A stretch of 64,000 nt of DNA from Acidobacteriaceae bacterium TAA 166 (GTDB taxonomy: Bacteria > Acidobacteriota > Terriglobia > Terriglobales > Acidobacteriaceae), in assembly GCA_000421065.1 (NCBI GenBank), contig ATWD01000002.1:248001-312000 (forward strand), read 5' to 3'. A program made the position numbers and the translations under genes. A model generated the notes under the pieces. That model was not told the DNA's origin. It did no database searches and saw nothing but the letters and a program-made list of their open reading frames with translations. Shown piece after piece: positions 8,423-17,128 of the stretch (positions are counted from its first letter, which is position 1; every line of letters begins with the position of its first letter).

Positions 8423-8770
8423 ATGCGTCTTCTCCGTTGCCTCGCGCTGCTTCCGGTGATCGTGCTCTCCGGTTGCCACTCCTCTTTTATTGAGGCCACT
8501 GTCTCGAATCGCACGGCGCAGCCGCTTGAGCTTATCGAGGTCGACTATCCGAGCGCCAGCTTCGGAACCCAGGCGCTGGCCTCGGGCGCCGATTATCACT
8601 ATCGCTTCAAGGTGCTGGGTGAAGGCAAGCTGAAGGTGCTCTACACCGACTCGCATCATCAGGACCACAAGGCCGACGGACCCTCCCTCAAAGAGGGCGC
8701 CGAAGGACCGCTTCTGATCACCGTCACTCCCGATGGAGTTCACTGGCAAAACGATACTAAGATGCGATAA
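8423..8770 (+). CDS. Small predicted lipoprotein of unknown function
   Basis: A 115-residue protein with a lipoprotein signal: a charged start, a hydrophobic stretch, then the lipobox LSGC with Cys18 as the lipidation site. The rest has the feel of a small beta-sandwich (EATVSNRTAQPLELIEVDYP, then LLITVTPDGVHW). It has no catalytic motif that I recognise. It stands alone between the S4-domain gene and an aldo/keto reductase, all on the plus strand. Confidence 0.75.
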   Translation: MRLLRCLALLPVIVLSGCHSSFIEATVSNRTAQPLELIEVDYPSASFGTQALASGADYHYRFKVLGEGKLKVLYTDSHHQDHKADGPSLKEGAEGPLLITVTPDGVHWQNDTKMR

Positions 8771-8857
8771 ACAGCATGCGATATGTGACCGAATACTTTC
8801 ATCCTGCTCTCACATAGAAAATGGAACTTGCAGTTTAGGAAATGCGTCTAATGTTTC

Positions 8858-9862
8858 ATGAGTATCGACAAGATCAAGCTTGGTTCACAGGGCGCGGTCG
8901 TCTCCCGCATGGGACTCGGCTGCATGGGTATGAGTGAGTTTTACGGCGATCGCAACGACGAGGAGTCTGCCGCGACTCTCCTCCGCGCGCTCGATCTCGG
9001 CGTGACCTTCCTGGACACCGCCGACACCTACGGCATCGGTGACAACGAGGAGCTGGTCGGAAAGACCATCAAGCCGCGCCGCGACGAGGTCTTTCTGGCC
9101 ACGAAGTTCGCCAACGTCCGCAAGAAGGACGATCCCACCTACTGGGTCATCGACGGCCGGCCGGAGTATGTCAAGAGCGCCTGCGATGCCTCCTTGAAGC
9201 GCCTGGGGATCGATCACATCGATCTCTACTACCAGCACCGCGTCGACCCCAACACTCCCATTGAGGAGACCGTGGGCGCGATGGCCGACCTGGTCAAAGC
9301 AGGCAAGGTGAAGTACCTGGGATTGTCCGAGGCCTCGCCCGCGACCATCCGCCGCGCGCATAAGATACATCCCATCACCGCGCTCCAGACCGAGTATTCA
9401 CTGTGGGAGCGTCACGTCGAGGCTGAGATTCTGCCCACTCTCCGCGAGCTTGGCATCGGTTTCGTACCGTACTCTCCGCTCGGCCGCGGCTTTCTCACTG
9501 GAGCCATAACCAAGCCCACCGACCTGAGCAGCAATGATGCCCGCGCCCAGCGCTATCCCCGCTTCGCCGGTGAGAACTTCGACAAGAACCAGGCGATCGT
9601 CGAGCGTGTGCGTGCCATCGCGGATCGCAAGGGCGTCAAGCCCGGGCAGCTTGCGTTGGCGTGGGTCCTGGCGAAGGGCGACGACATGGCTCCTATCCCC
9701 GGCACCAAGCGCAGAAAGTATCTCGAGGAGAACGCGGCGGCAGCTGGGATCAAGCTGACGCCCGCCGAGGTGGCCGAGCTTGAGGCTGCCGTTCCGCAGG
9801 ACGAAATCGCGGGCGAACGGTACGCGGCTGCGAACCTCAAGAACATCGATCAATCGAAGTAG
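8858..9862 (+). CDS. Aldo/keto reductase (NADPH-dependent oxidoreductase)
   Basis: A 334-residue cytoplasmic TIM-barrel aldo/keto reductase without a signal peptide. The catalytic tetrad is complete: Asp53 and Tyr58 (LDTADTYG), Lys84 (ATKF) and His128 (YYQHRVD). The C-terminal cofactor-binding region has IPGTKRRKYLEENA. The protein resembles the YajO/AKR13-type group used for carbonyl detoxification, but the substrate cannot be assigned. It is followed by a hairpin that may terminate transcription. A second, Tat-exported aldo/keto reductase lies 3.2 kb further on and is not a close copy. Confidence 0.93.
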   Translation: MSIDKIKLGSQGAVVSRMGLGCMGMSEFYGDRNDEESAATLLRALDLGVTFLDTADTYGIGDNEELVGKTIKPRRDEVFLATKFANVRKKDDPTYWVIDGRPEYVKSACDASLKRLGIDHIDLYYQHRVDPNTPIEETVGAMADLVKAGKVKYLGLSEASPATIRRAHKIHPITALQTEYSLWERHVEAEILPTLRELGIGFVPYSPLGRGFLTGAITKPTDLSSNDARAQRYPRFAGENFDKNQAIVERVRAIADRKGVKPGQLALAWVLAKGDDMAPIPGTKRRKYLEENAAAAGIKLTPAEVAELEAAVPQDEIAGERYAAANLKNIDQSK

Positions 9863-9887
9863 ATTCGCGAAGTAGATCGGCAGTCGT

Positions 9888-9926
9888 GAGAGTGTGGTGT
9901 GGGAGACCCGCCGCACTCTCGTCGTT
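9888..9926 (+). terminator. Probable terminator after the aldo/keto reductase
   Basis: GAGAGTGTGG (9888-9897) pairs with CCGCACTCTC (9911-9920) across a 13-base loop with one G-U pair, followed by GTCGTTTT. The U-tract is short, so confidence is moderate. Confidence 0.5.
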
Positions 9927-10106
9927 TTAGTCCTCGCCGACGCCTGCGGCGCGTTTCTTGTTCGGGTTGCGAGGAATGTCGGTGCTGGAGACGGAGTGGG
10001 GATCTCCGTGAGCAGCGGCCAGGGTATTTTTGTTCCGTGAGGAGTAAGCGATCAAAAGGATCGCCAGAAGAATGACTCCCATTCCGATCAGGACGAATGT
10101 CAGCAT
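9927..10106 (-). CDS. Small single-pass membrane protein
   Basis: A 59-residue protein with one N-terminal membrane helix (LTFVLIGMGVILLAILLIAY) and a hydrophilic basic tail ending in NPNKKRAAGVGED. The frame is open up to 10202, but the ATG at 10106 is preferred because GAGG lies five bases before it and the upstream extension overlaps the start of tmk. I do not recognise a family. It is divergent from tmk and convergent with the aldo/keto reductase. Confidence 0.6.
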   Translation of the reverse strand: MLTFVLIGMGVILLAILLIAYSSRNKNTLAAAHGDPHSVSSTDIPRNPNKKRAAGVGED

Positions 10107-10200
10107 AGAAACCTCGTCGTCTGAAGATGACGTGCGGCCGGCGCTCACTCCCGGCTGTCTGATTGGATGCGGTAATCTGCTCCTGCGATAAGCTGGAGAC

Positions 10201-10875
10201 ATGCCGCGTGGTTATTTCATCACCTTCGAAGGCCCGGATGGATCGGGAAAGACCACGCAGTTGAGGCGCCTCGCCGCTTGGCTTGAGGCCGATGGGCACA
10301 AGGTGGTCACGCTGCGTCAGCCCGGCGGCACATCGCTTGGCGACCGCATCCGCTCTATCCTGCTTGACTCACAGTCCGAGGTTACGCTTGGTCCCATCGC
10401 TCCGCTCGCGGAGATGGCCCTGATGTTCGCCGATCGCGCGCAGGCGATCGACGAGATCATCCGCCCCGCGCTGGATGCGGGCGCCATCGTCCTCTGCGAC
10501 CGTTACACGGATTCCTCCGAGGCCTACCAGGGGGCGGGCCGCGGGCTCGGCAGCGAGCGCATCCTTGCGATGCACCGCGCCGTCTGCGACGATCTCGATC
10601 CCGATCTCACGCTGCTGCTGCTGCCTTCGCTCGAGGCCTCGCTTCATCGCGCCCGGCGCCGCAACCAGCGCAATGCGCGGCAGAAGGGCGCCGACGAAAA
10701 TCGCTTCGAACGCGAGGACGACAGCTTCTACGAACGCATCTACCATGCCTATGAGACCATCGCCGAACGCGAGCCCCAGCGCGTCGAGGCCATCCGCGAC
10801 GACGCCACCATCGAGCAGATCGAGCAGCGCATCCGACAGATCGTCTCCCTCCGCATTCCTGCCATCGTCGTCTAA
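10201..10875 (+). CDS. tmk: Thymidylate kinase
   Basis: A 224-residue dTMP kinase that phosphorylates dTMP to dTDP for DNA synthesis. The P-loop is GPDGSGKTT (residues 11-19), followed by the DR-Y motif (CDRYTDSSEAYQGAGRGLG) and the LID region with several Arg residues (RRRNQRNARQ). The length is normal. The P450 gene starts six bases after its stop, suggesting co-transcription. Confidence 0.95.
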   Translation: MPRGYFITFEGPDGSGKTTQLRRLAAWLEADGHKVVTLRQPGGTSLGDRIRSILLDSQSEVTLGPIAPLAEMALMFADRAQAIDEIIRPALDAGAIVLCDRYTDSSEAYQGAGRGLGSERILAMHRAVCDDLDPDLTLLLLPSLEASLHRARRRNQRNARQKGADENRFEREDDSFYERIYHAYETIAEREPQRVEAIRDDATIEQIEQRIRQIVSLRIPAIVV

Positions 10876-10881
10876 AGAATT

Positions 10882-12264
10882 ATGAAGCGCACCCCCGGCG
10901 AATGGAACCTTCCTCCCGGGCTTCCTCGCGCATTGCCTTTCTATGCGATGAAGCCCTGGGTTAAATTGGGCGAGCCCATCCGGCTGTTCGAGTACCTGCA
11001 TCGCACCTACGGTTCGATCGCGCACTATCGTTTCATGGGCACGCCGATTATCTTCGTCAACGACCCCGAGTTGATCCGCGAGATCCTTGTCACGCAGGCC
11101 AGCGCCTTCGTGAAGGAGCGCACCGTGCGGCGGATGAAGATCCTGCTCGGCGAAGGCCTGATCACCTCCGACGATCCTATCCACATCCGCCAGCGCCGCA
11201 TCGTCGCGCCCGCATTTCATCGCCAGCGTATCGCTGCCTATGCGGATGAGATCGTCGCCAGTGCGCATCGCCATGCGGCCTCGTGGAAGCAGGGCGAGGC
11301 TATCGACATCTCCGCCGCAATGATGTCGCTCTCGCTCGAGATCGTCGCCCGCACCCTGTTCGATACCGAGGTCAGCAAGGATATTCTCGCCATCAACGAC
11401 GAGGTCAATACCATCATGGACCTCTACAACTTCCTCATCGCCTTTCCACGCATGGAGCGCGTGCTGCACCTTCCTATCCCCGGCGTGATGAAGTTCCGCC
11501 GCTCGCGCGCGCGTCTGGACAAGGTCGTCAACCGCCTCATCGGAGAACATCGCGAGACGAATATGGACAAGGGGGACCTGCTCTCGATGCTCATTCGCAG
11601 CCGCGACGAGCAGGCTGAGACGGGCACATCCATCGTGATGTCAGACGAACAGGTTCGCGATGAGGCCCTGACGATCTTTCTTGCCGGCTACGAGACCACG
11701 GCTAATGCTCTGGCATGGACATGGTATCTGCTCTCGCAGAATCCAGAGGCTGAGGCCACGCTGTTTCAGGAGATCGATGAGGTGCTCGGAACAGGAGAAA
11801 ACGGCCGCCTGCCTACGCTCGTCGACTATCCCGCGTTGCGCTACACCGAACAGGTCTTTGCCGAATCGATGCGCATCTATCCGCCCGCGTGGGCGATGGG
11901 ACGCATGTCGACGCAGCCGATTACGCTGGGTCCCTATCGGATTCCGCCTGGAGCGCACTTCTTCATGAGTCAGTACATGATCAGCCGCACGCCGGAGTAT
12001 TATCCCGATCCTCTGCGCTTCGATCCTGACCGCTTTACTCCTGAGGCCAAGGCGGCGCGACCGCGCTTCGCCTACTTTCCTTTTGGAGCGGGATCGCGCC
12101 AGTGCATCGGCGAGAGCTTCGCCTGGATGGAGGGGGTGCTCGCCATCGCGACCATCGCGCAACGGTGGCGCATGCAGTATCTCGGCTCGACACCGCCGGT
12201 CCCGCAGGCGAAGATTACCCTGCGCCCGCGGGATCCGGTCATGATGAAGTTGATCGAACGATAA
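10882..12264 (+). CDS. Cytochrome P450
   Basis: A 460-residue soluble P450 monooxygenase. It has the I-helix oxygen-activation motif AGYETT, the K-helix ExxR (ESMR, with RIYPP following), the PERF-like segment FDPDRF, and the heme loop FGAGSRQCIG with Cys408 as the axial thiolate ligand. No membrane anchor is visible at the N-terminus. The sequence style (WYLLSQNPEAEATLFQEIDEVLG) is like CYP4/CYP102-type fatty-acid or alkane hydroxylases, but the substrate is unknown. It sits six bases after tmk, and no redox partner is adjacent. Confidence 0.95.
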   Translation: MKRTPGEWNLPPGLPRALPFYAMKPWVKLGEPIRLFEYLHRTYGSIAHYRFMGTPIIFVNDPELIREILVTQASAFVKERTVRRMKILLGEGLITSDDPIHIRQRRIVAPAFHRQRIAAYADEIVASAHRHAASWKQGEAIDISAAMMSLSLEIVARTLFDTEVSKDILAINDEVNTIMDLYNFLIAFPRMERVLHLPIPGVMKFRRSRARLDKVVNRLIGEHRETNMDKGDLLSMLIRSRDEQAETGTSIVMSDEQVRDEALTIFLAGYETTANALAWTWYLLSQNPEAEATLFQEIDEVLGTGENGRLPTLVDYPALRYTEQVFAESMRIYPPAWAMGRMSTQPITLGPYRIPPGAHFFMSQYMISRTPEYYPDPLRFDPDRFTPEAKAARPRFAYFPFGAGSRQCIGESFAWMEGVLAIATIAQRWRMQYLGSTPPVPQAKITLRPRDPVMMKLIER

Positions 12265-12265
12265 A

Positions 12266-12286
12266 GGGCAGCGCTGCCGGCAGGCC
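12266..12286. repeat. Short palindrome between convergent genes
   Basis: GGCAGCGCTGCC (12267-12278) is a perfect 12-base palindrome followed by GGCAGGCC. It sits in the 22-base gap between the convergent P450 and PEBP genes. Its sequence matches the terminal part of the dispersed GGCGCTGCCG element described elsewhere in the window. It may act as a hairpin at the ends of both transcripts, but no U-tract is present. Confidence 0.4.
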
Positions 12287-12916
12287 TTAAGCCTTCACCT
12301 TGGGATTAAGTGAATAGGTTCCCACGATGCTCGCCTGCCCCAGCACATGGCCCTTCATCGCAGCCTCGATGTTCTGCGCAGTCAGCTCGCCCTCGACATT
12401 CAGCGATTCCACATCAAGCGCGTACAGCGTGAAGTGATAGTGATGCACGATCGAATCGTTCCATGGAGGGCAGGGGCCGTCGTAGCCGTAGTAGTCGCCC
12501 TCCATCTTGGGATCGCTCGCGAACCACTGCGTGTAGCTGTTGATCCCGTGCCGCATGTCGCCAGAGGCTGCCGGGCCGCGCTTGCCGTGAGGAGTGACTC
12601 CATCGCTCTGGCTGCCCGCCGCGATCTCGGTCACATCCTTCGGAATATCGATCAGGAGCCAGTGATAGAAGTTCACCCGGGGCAGCGTCGCCGGAACCTC
12701 GCGGCCCTGCTGGTTCACGTCATCGCCTTTGCTGGGAACATCCGGGTCGTGAACGATCAGGGCGAAGGACTCCGTGCCTGCGGAAACATCGGTCCAGGCG
12801 AGATGCGGATTGCGGTTGCTGCTCAGGACAACGTGATTCTTCGCGTCCTCCACGGCAAAGGCGAACTCGCCGGGAATCGCCGCGCCATCGTTGAAGCTGT
12901 TGCTGGTCAGTTGCAT
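12287..12916 (-). CDS. PEBP-family protein (YbhB/YbcL, Raf-kinase-inhibitor-like)
   Basis: A 209-residue phosphatidylethanolamine-binding-protein fold of the bacterial YbhB type. Typical segments are NPHLAWTDV, the ligand-pocket DPDVP, FYHWLLIDIP and the YDGPCPPWNDSIVHHYHFTLYAL block that forms the anion-binding site. The frame is open upstream, but the ATG at 12916 is chosen because AAGGAG lies nine bases before it and homology starts there. There is no signal peptide. The function of bacterial PEBPs is poorly known. It is divergent from the Tat-exported aldo/keto reductase. Confidence 0.9.
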   Translation of the reverse strand: MQLTSNSFNDGAAIPGEFAFAVEDAKNHVVLSSNRNPHLAWTDVSAGTESFALIVHDPDVPSKGDDVNQQGREVPATLPRVNFYHWLLIDIPKDVTEIAAGSQSDGVTPHGKRGPAASGDMRHGINSYTQWFASDPKMEGDYYGYDGPCPPWNDSIVHHYHFTLYALDVESLNVEGELTAQNIEAAMKGHVLGQASIVGTYSLNPKVKA

Positions 12917-13067
12917 GAAGTCGATCTCCTTCACTAACAAAATACTTTCTTTCAGCACATTGGATGTCACGACCTTGTCGGGGTGACGCCGGGCTCGCAA
13001 AATTCATGCGACCGTAGCCACCGCTTTCCGCGCAGGCGTATCTTAAGCAGCAAGAGAGGTGCCCGCC

Positions 13068-13937
13068 ATGCTCAGGAGAGACTTCCTTCGCCGCGGTGCC
13101 AAAGGCCTTGGCGCCGCCTGGCTCGCCAGCAGTTCCCCCGCCGCCATGCTCGGCGTCGAGCCGCTCAAGAAAAAGGTCACCGCGCAGGACGAGGTGGTGC
13201 TGGGCAAGACCGGTATCCGCACCTCGCGTCTCGCCATGGGAACCGGAACCGTCGGCTTCGGTGGAGCCTCCAACCAGACCCGACTCGGAACCAATCCCTT
13301 CACCCGGCTTCTGCTCGACGGGTACCACGAGAACGGCCTGCGCTTCCTCGATACCTCCGATTCATACGGGAGCCATCCCAACGTCGCCGCCGTCCTCAAG
13401 CAGGTCCCGCGCGACAAGGTCACGGTGCTGACCAAGTCCGACACCCGCGACGCCGAGGGCATGCGTCGCGATCTCGAGCGCTACCGTCGCGAGCTTGGAA
13501 CCGACTACATTGATATCGTTCTGATCCACTGCATCACGATCGGCGACTGGACCACGCGCTATCGCGGCATTATGGACGTGCTCAGCGAGGCAAAGCAGAA
13601 GGGTGTGATTCGCGCGCATGGCGTCTCCTGTCACTCTATCGAGGCGCTGCGTGCCGCGGCGGCTTCGCCCTGGGTGGAGGTCGATCTCGTTCGTCTCAAT
13701 CCCATCGGCTCGCACATGGATGCCGACCCCTCCACGGTCATCAAAGTCATCCAGCAGATGCGGGCCGACGGGAAGGGAATCGTCGGGATGAAGATTCTCG
13801 GGCAGGGCGACCTGCGCGACCGTCCCGCCGAGGCGATCCGATACGCTCTCTCGACTGGGGTGCTGGATGCCTTCACCATCGGCGCCGAGTCTCATAAACA
13901 GCAGAACGACCTCACCGCCCGCATCGCTGCAGCCTGA
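13068..13937 (+). CDS. Tat-exported aldo/keto reductase
   Basis: A 289-residue aldo/keto reductase with a twin-arginine signal (LRRDFLRRGAKGLGAAWLA, residues ~2-25), so it is probably folded with its cofactor and moved to the periplasm. The barrel has the DTSDSYG motif (Asp and Tyr of the tetrad), Lys in LTKSD and His in LIHCI. The start at 13068 is preferred over a GTG at 13059 because GAGAGG lies eight bases before the ATG. This family of Tat-linked reductases is common in Acidobacteriota; the substrate is unknown. It is followed by a strong terminator. Confidence 0.9.
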   Translation: MLRRDFLRRGAKGLGAAWLASSSPAAMLGVEPLKKKVTAQDEVVLGKTGIRTSRLAMGTGTVGFGGASNQTRLGTNPFTRLLLDGYHENGLRFLDTSDSYGSHPNVAAVLKQVPRDKVTVLTKSDTRDAEGMRRDLERYRRELGTDYIDIVLIHCITIGDWTTRYRGIMDVLSEAKQKGVIRAHGVSCHSIEALRAAAASPWVEVDLVRLNPIGSHMDADPSTVIKVIQQMRADGKGIVGMKILGQGDLRDRPAEAIRYALSTGVLDAFTIGAESHKQQNDLTARIAAA

Positions 13938-13955
13938 ACCGAAGCTGTCACCGCA

Positions 13956-13984
13956 AAGAGGCCGCCTCCACGGCGGCCTCTTTC
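13956..13984. terminator. Bidirectional intrinsic terminator
   Basis: A perfect 12-bp stem: AAAGAGGCCGCC (13956-13967), loop TCCAC, GGCGGCCTCTTT (13973-13984). It lies between the convergent aldo/keto reductase and catalase genes. The A- and T-rich ends of the stem provide a short U-run in either direction. Confidence 0.8.
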
Positions 13985-13988
13985 GTTG

Positions 13989-14939
13989 CTATACGGTCGT
14001 GACCGTCGTTGGAGGAGAGGACCGGCGACGCCGTCCACTGATCAGATATACGGCTGCGCGAAGCTCCAGCAGAGGATCGTCCGAGGGTGCAATCCCGTCC
14101 AGACGTGGGATGGGATCGAAGATGATCTTCTGTTGTTCTGTTGCCGTATCGGCGACCACCTCGATCAGCTCGATGGTGCCCAGCGTCACCACCTTGCGGC
14201 TCTCCGGCCAGTGCACCGTCGCGTCGTTAATGGTGTCGCCGTCTTCAGCGACCTGCACGTCGAGACGGAGCCGCACCGGACCCGACGCGATTCGCCTGGC
14301 AATCTCCTCGAAGAGGTAGTTCTGGTCCTTGGCTGCCGCGGCCTCGGCGCTGAGATGCTCCTCTGTCGCCTCGGGAACGACGATGTAGCGGCCAAAGCGG
14401 CTCACTTCGTCCTTGTTGGTGAACTTCATCGCGGTCAGGCCGAAGTACCTCTCCTGCGCGAAGCTTGCCGGCATGGGCGTGATCGACTGCACGAAGGCCA
14501 GCGCCTTGGGATGGTTTCCCACAAACTCGTGCACCTTGGCCTGGTCCGGCTGGGTTACGGCGCGCAGAAATTCCAGAAACTCCGCTCCGTCGGTCGCGGG
14601 AAATCCATTGGCCGAGTGAGCCACGATATCGGTGTGGACGTGCTCGCCCAGGTTGAACCGGATCGCCATTCCGCGAGGATCGGCATTCGCATCGTTATCC
14701 GGCAGCAGCGGAACGCCGGTCGAGTTCGAAAACCGTACCGTCACCGGCGTCGAGGGCCGGGTGATGTGCTCGGCGCGAGTCAACTCCTGCGCTTCGCTCG
14801 AAGGCGTAAAGACTCCCGTTAACAACACACCTTTGGCGTGGGCCGGACGAAAGCCTGGGTGGGGCCCAAAGACACTCTCAAACGTCTTCAGGATCTCTTC
14901 ACTCAAGGCAATCAACTTCTCATCGTTCGGAAGCGGCAT
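13989..14939 (-). CDS. Catalase-family heme protein, SrpA-like
   Basis: A 316-residue short catalase-fold protein. It shows the catalase beta-barrel region (VTVRFSNSTG, DPRGMAIRF, TDIVAHSANGFPATDGAEF) and a C-terminal proximal heme site (LRAAVYLISGRRRR, with Tyr as the likely iron ligand and an upstream Arg). It lacks the long wrapping domain of classical ~500-residue catalases, which puts it with SrpA-like or catalase-related peroxidases. There is no signal peptide, so it is likely cytoplasmic. True catalase activity is uncertain in this subgroup. Confidence 0.88.
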   Translation of the reverse strand: MPLPNDEKLIALSEEILKTFESVFGPHPGFRPAHAKGVLLTGVFTPSSEAQELTRAEHITRPSTPVTVRFSNSTGVPLLPDNDANADPRGMAIRFNLGEHVHTDIVAHSANGFPATDGAEFLEFLRAVTQPDQAKVHEFVGNHPKALAFVQSITPMPASFAQERYFGLTAMKFTNKDEVSRFGRYIVVPEATEEHLSAEAAAAKDQNYLFEEIARRIASGPVRLRLDVQVAEDGDTINDATVHWPESRKVVTLGTIELIEVVADTATEQQKIIFDPIPRLDGIAPSDDPLLELRAAVYLISGRRRRSSPPTTVTTV

Positions 14940-15128
14940 GATCGTCTCCTTTTCTTACGCTTTGATAATTCTCGGAAACAGAAAACATCGGCTGATTCTT
15001 TTCGCAGCTCCCTATCCGCTTCCTTGTGAAAGGCGCGCACAGAGGGCCGTCGTGGGCCCGATTCTTCTCCTGCATGATGGATGGAAAGACAGAGTGAAAC
15101 GGAGCTAGATTACACCAAGCCCTTCGGT

Positions 15129-15935
15129 CTAAGAATAAAGCATCGGCGTCCGCTCGAGGATGCGTGCTGTCAGGACGACTCCGTTCCGTCCATCGTGCAG
15201 CGTGATCGGGAATGCCAGCACGCTCCAGGTGACGTTTTGCTCGCCGTGGCGGGGAAGCGCAAGAAGCCCGCGGCGCGTGCGGTCGATGTAGGTCTCCCGC
15301 GTCTGGGCGACGGTCTTGAGAACATCGCGCCAGTCGCGCATCAGCGTAGGCATCTCCTCGAAGACGCACCGGCCGGGAAACCAATCACGAGGCCGTTCCA
15401 GATACTCGGCGGCTGCGTCATTGCAGTATTGCCACTCGCCATGGTCGTCGAAGATCTGCACCAGTACATCCGATCCGATCGCGAGCGAGATGCGCGAATA
15501 GAAGAAATCGCGCGCGTCCACCACCACCGGTGCTCCCAGCCGCTTCGCCTTCAATGCGCTTAATGCCGACAGCAGGTCGTCCACAGAGCTGTACCCCTTG
15601 AGCAGATGCATGTCTTCGGCGCCCCCGAAGTGTCGTTCGAGCGTCGACGAGAGAATGATGATGGGAACCTGCGGCCGCTGCTGGCGCAGGTTCGACGCCA
15701 CCTCGGTCCCGAAACGTCCCGAGCCGAGATGATAGTCCAGCACAGCGATGTCGATGCGATGAAAGACCTCGGTGGCCTCCTCGATCGTCGAGGCGGGAAT
15801 GCAATCGTATCCATGTTGGCGAAGGATCGCGGAGCGAAGATGGAGATTGACAGGCTCATCGTCCAGAAGCAGGACTCGAACGTCTGAACTGTCTTGGAGT
15901 ATGCCTGTAGCGTTATCCGGCGGATCGGCCATCAT
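15129..15935 (-). CDS. Response-regulator receiver fused to a PAS-like sensor domain
   Basis: A 268-residue protein. Residues ~18-130 form a CheY-like receiver with acidic pocket Asp25/Asp26, phospho-acceptor Asp67 (AVLDYHLG) and Lys113. After a short linker, residues ~145-265 look like a PAS domain (LVQIFDDHGEWQYCNDAAAEYLERPRDWFPG). There is no DNA-binding or enzymatic output domain, so it probably works by protein-protein contact, for example with a histidine kinase not seen in this window. It is isolated between the catalase-like gene and lpxD. Confidence 0.88.
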   Translation of the reverse strand: MMADPPDNATGILQDSSDVRVLLLDDEPVNLHLRSAILRQHGYDCIPASTIEEATEVFHRIDIAVLDYHLGSGRFGTEVASNLRQQRPQVPIIILSSTLERHFGGAEDMHLLKGYSSVDDLLSALSALKAKRLGAPVVVDARDFFYSRISLAIGSDVLVQIFDDHGEWQYCNDAAAEYLERPRDWFPGRCVFEEMPTLMRDWRDVLKTVAQTRETYIDRTRRGLLALPRHGEQNVTWSVLAFPITLHDGRNGVVLTARILERTPMLYS

Positions 15936-16004
15936 TAGGCCATTGGATGCAATCGGCCACGGTCAAGTCAAACCTAAAGTAACAATTTGCCTCTAAGGCT
16001 CTGG

Positions 16005-17000
16005 TTACCCTCGAGTTGCCTTGATTCCACGCAGCAGCTCCGGAAGCCGGTTCATCAGCGCCACCACCCGCAGCCACTGCCGGTTGTCGATCGCCGGATA
16101 ACCGCTGACCACCTTGCCTGGCTCCACATCGCCGGGAATCCCGCTTTGGGCCGTCGCAATCACTCCATCTCCCACGGTGCAGTGGCCGGCCACTCCCACC
16201 TGCCCGGCGAGGATGACTCCCTTGCCGACCGTCGTCGACCCGGCCAAACCCACCTGCGCGCAGAGCAGGGTATCCTTGCCCACCGTCGATCCATGGCCCA
16301 CCTGCACCAAGTTATCCACCTTCGTTCCGGCGCCGATCCGGGTCTCGCCGATCGAGGCGCGGTCGATGCAGGCATTGGCCTGCACCTCCACATCGTTCTC
16401 GAGTACCGCCGGTCCGGACTGCAGAATCTTGTGCCAGCTCCCATCGTTTCGCTTGGCGAAGCCGAAGCCGTCGGTGCCTACAATCGCTCCATTCTGGAGT
16501 GTTACGTTATCGCCCAGTCTGCAGTGTTCCCGCACCACGGCATGCGAGTGGACGAAGAGATTCTTTCCGGCCCGTACATGGGCGTAGATCACGGCGTGGG
16601 ACAGAAGCACGGCATCTTCGCCGATCTTCACGTCGTCCCCCACGACCACATAGGCTCCAATGTGCGCATTGGCCCCGATCTTCGCGGAGGGCGAGATCAC
16701 CGCGGTCGGATGGACTCCGGGGGCATAGGCGGGAGGTTGATAGAAGACCTCGATGGCTCGCGCAAAGGCCAGGTAAGGATTTTTGATTCGCAGGGTCGCG
16801 GTTTCTATCCTGGGAAACTCCGGCTCGACCAGAACCGCCGCTGCCCGCGTGGTTCGAGCCAGCGCCGCATATTTGGGATTGGCGACGAAGGTCAGCTCCT
16901 CGGGCCCGGCACCCTCGAGAGAGGCAACCCCGGTGACGGAGAGGGAGGGATCGCCCTCAAGGACAGCTCCAAGATGCTGGGCAAGTTCGGCGAGCTTCAT
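16005..17000 (-). CDS. lpxD: UDP-3-O-acyl-glucosamine N-acyltransferase
   Basis: A 331-residue LpxD, the third step of lipid A synthesis, transferring a hydroxyacyl chain from acyl-ACP to the 2-amino group. An N-terminal uridine-binding domain (residues ~1-100) precedes a left-handed beta-helix of hexapeptide repeats (IGANAHIGAYVVVGDDVKIGEDA and on). The catalytic His is expected in VDNLVQVGHGSTVG. The start at 17000 (MKLAELAQHLG) matches the family; an open extension upstream is not conserved-looking. It stands alone, not beside the usual lpxA/fabZ/bamA genes. Confidence 0.95.
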   Translation of the reverse strand: MKLAELAQHLGAVLEGDPSLSVTGVASLEGAGPEELTFVANPKYAALARTTRAAAVLVEPEFPRIETATLRIKNPYLAFARAIEVFYQPPAYAPGVHPTAVISPSAKIGANAHIGAYVVVGDDVKIGEDAVLLSHAVIYAHVRAGKNLFVHSHAVVREHCRLGDNVTLQNGAIVGTDGFGFAKRNDGSWHKILQSGPAVLENDVEVQANACIDRASIGETRIGAGTKVDNLVQVGHGSTVGKDTLLCAQVGLAGSTTVGKGVILAGQVGVAGHCTVGDGVIATAQSGIPGDVEPGKVVSGYPAIDNRQWLRVVALMNRLPELLRGIKATRG

Positions 17001-17072
17001 GCAACGGATTCTATAGGAGTTGAGGAGGCAGTTGCTCCCGGCGGTAGCCTGCCGGAGTAGCCCACTACACGA

Positions 17073-17112
17073 AGGGTGCGCCCCCACGCGCAGTAGGCCC
17101 GCGCGGCAGGCC
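17073..17112. repeat. Solo end of the dispersed inverted-repeat element
   Basis: This stretch carries CACGCGCAGTAGGCCCGCGC followed by GGCAGGCC. On the other strand this reads as the GGCCTGCCGCGCGGGCCTAC end seen in the long elements at 26.8, 32.0, 37.5 and 62.4 kb. It lies between lpxD and the gene ending at 17129. Confidence 0.5.
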
Positions 17113-17128
17113 TGCTTTTACCAAGCAA

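Noticed and set aside
10201..12264. P450 as part of a secondary-metabolite cluster
   Set aside because: Its neighbours are thymidylate kinase and a PEBP protein; no synthase or tailoring genes are present.
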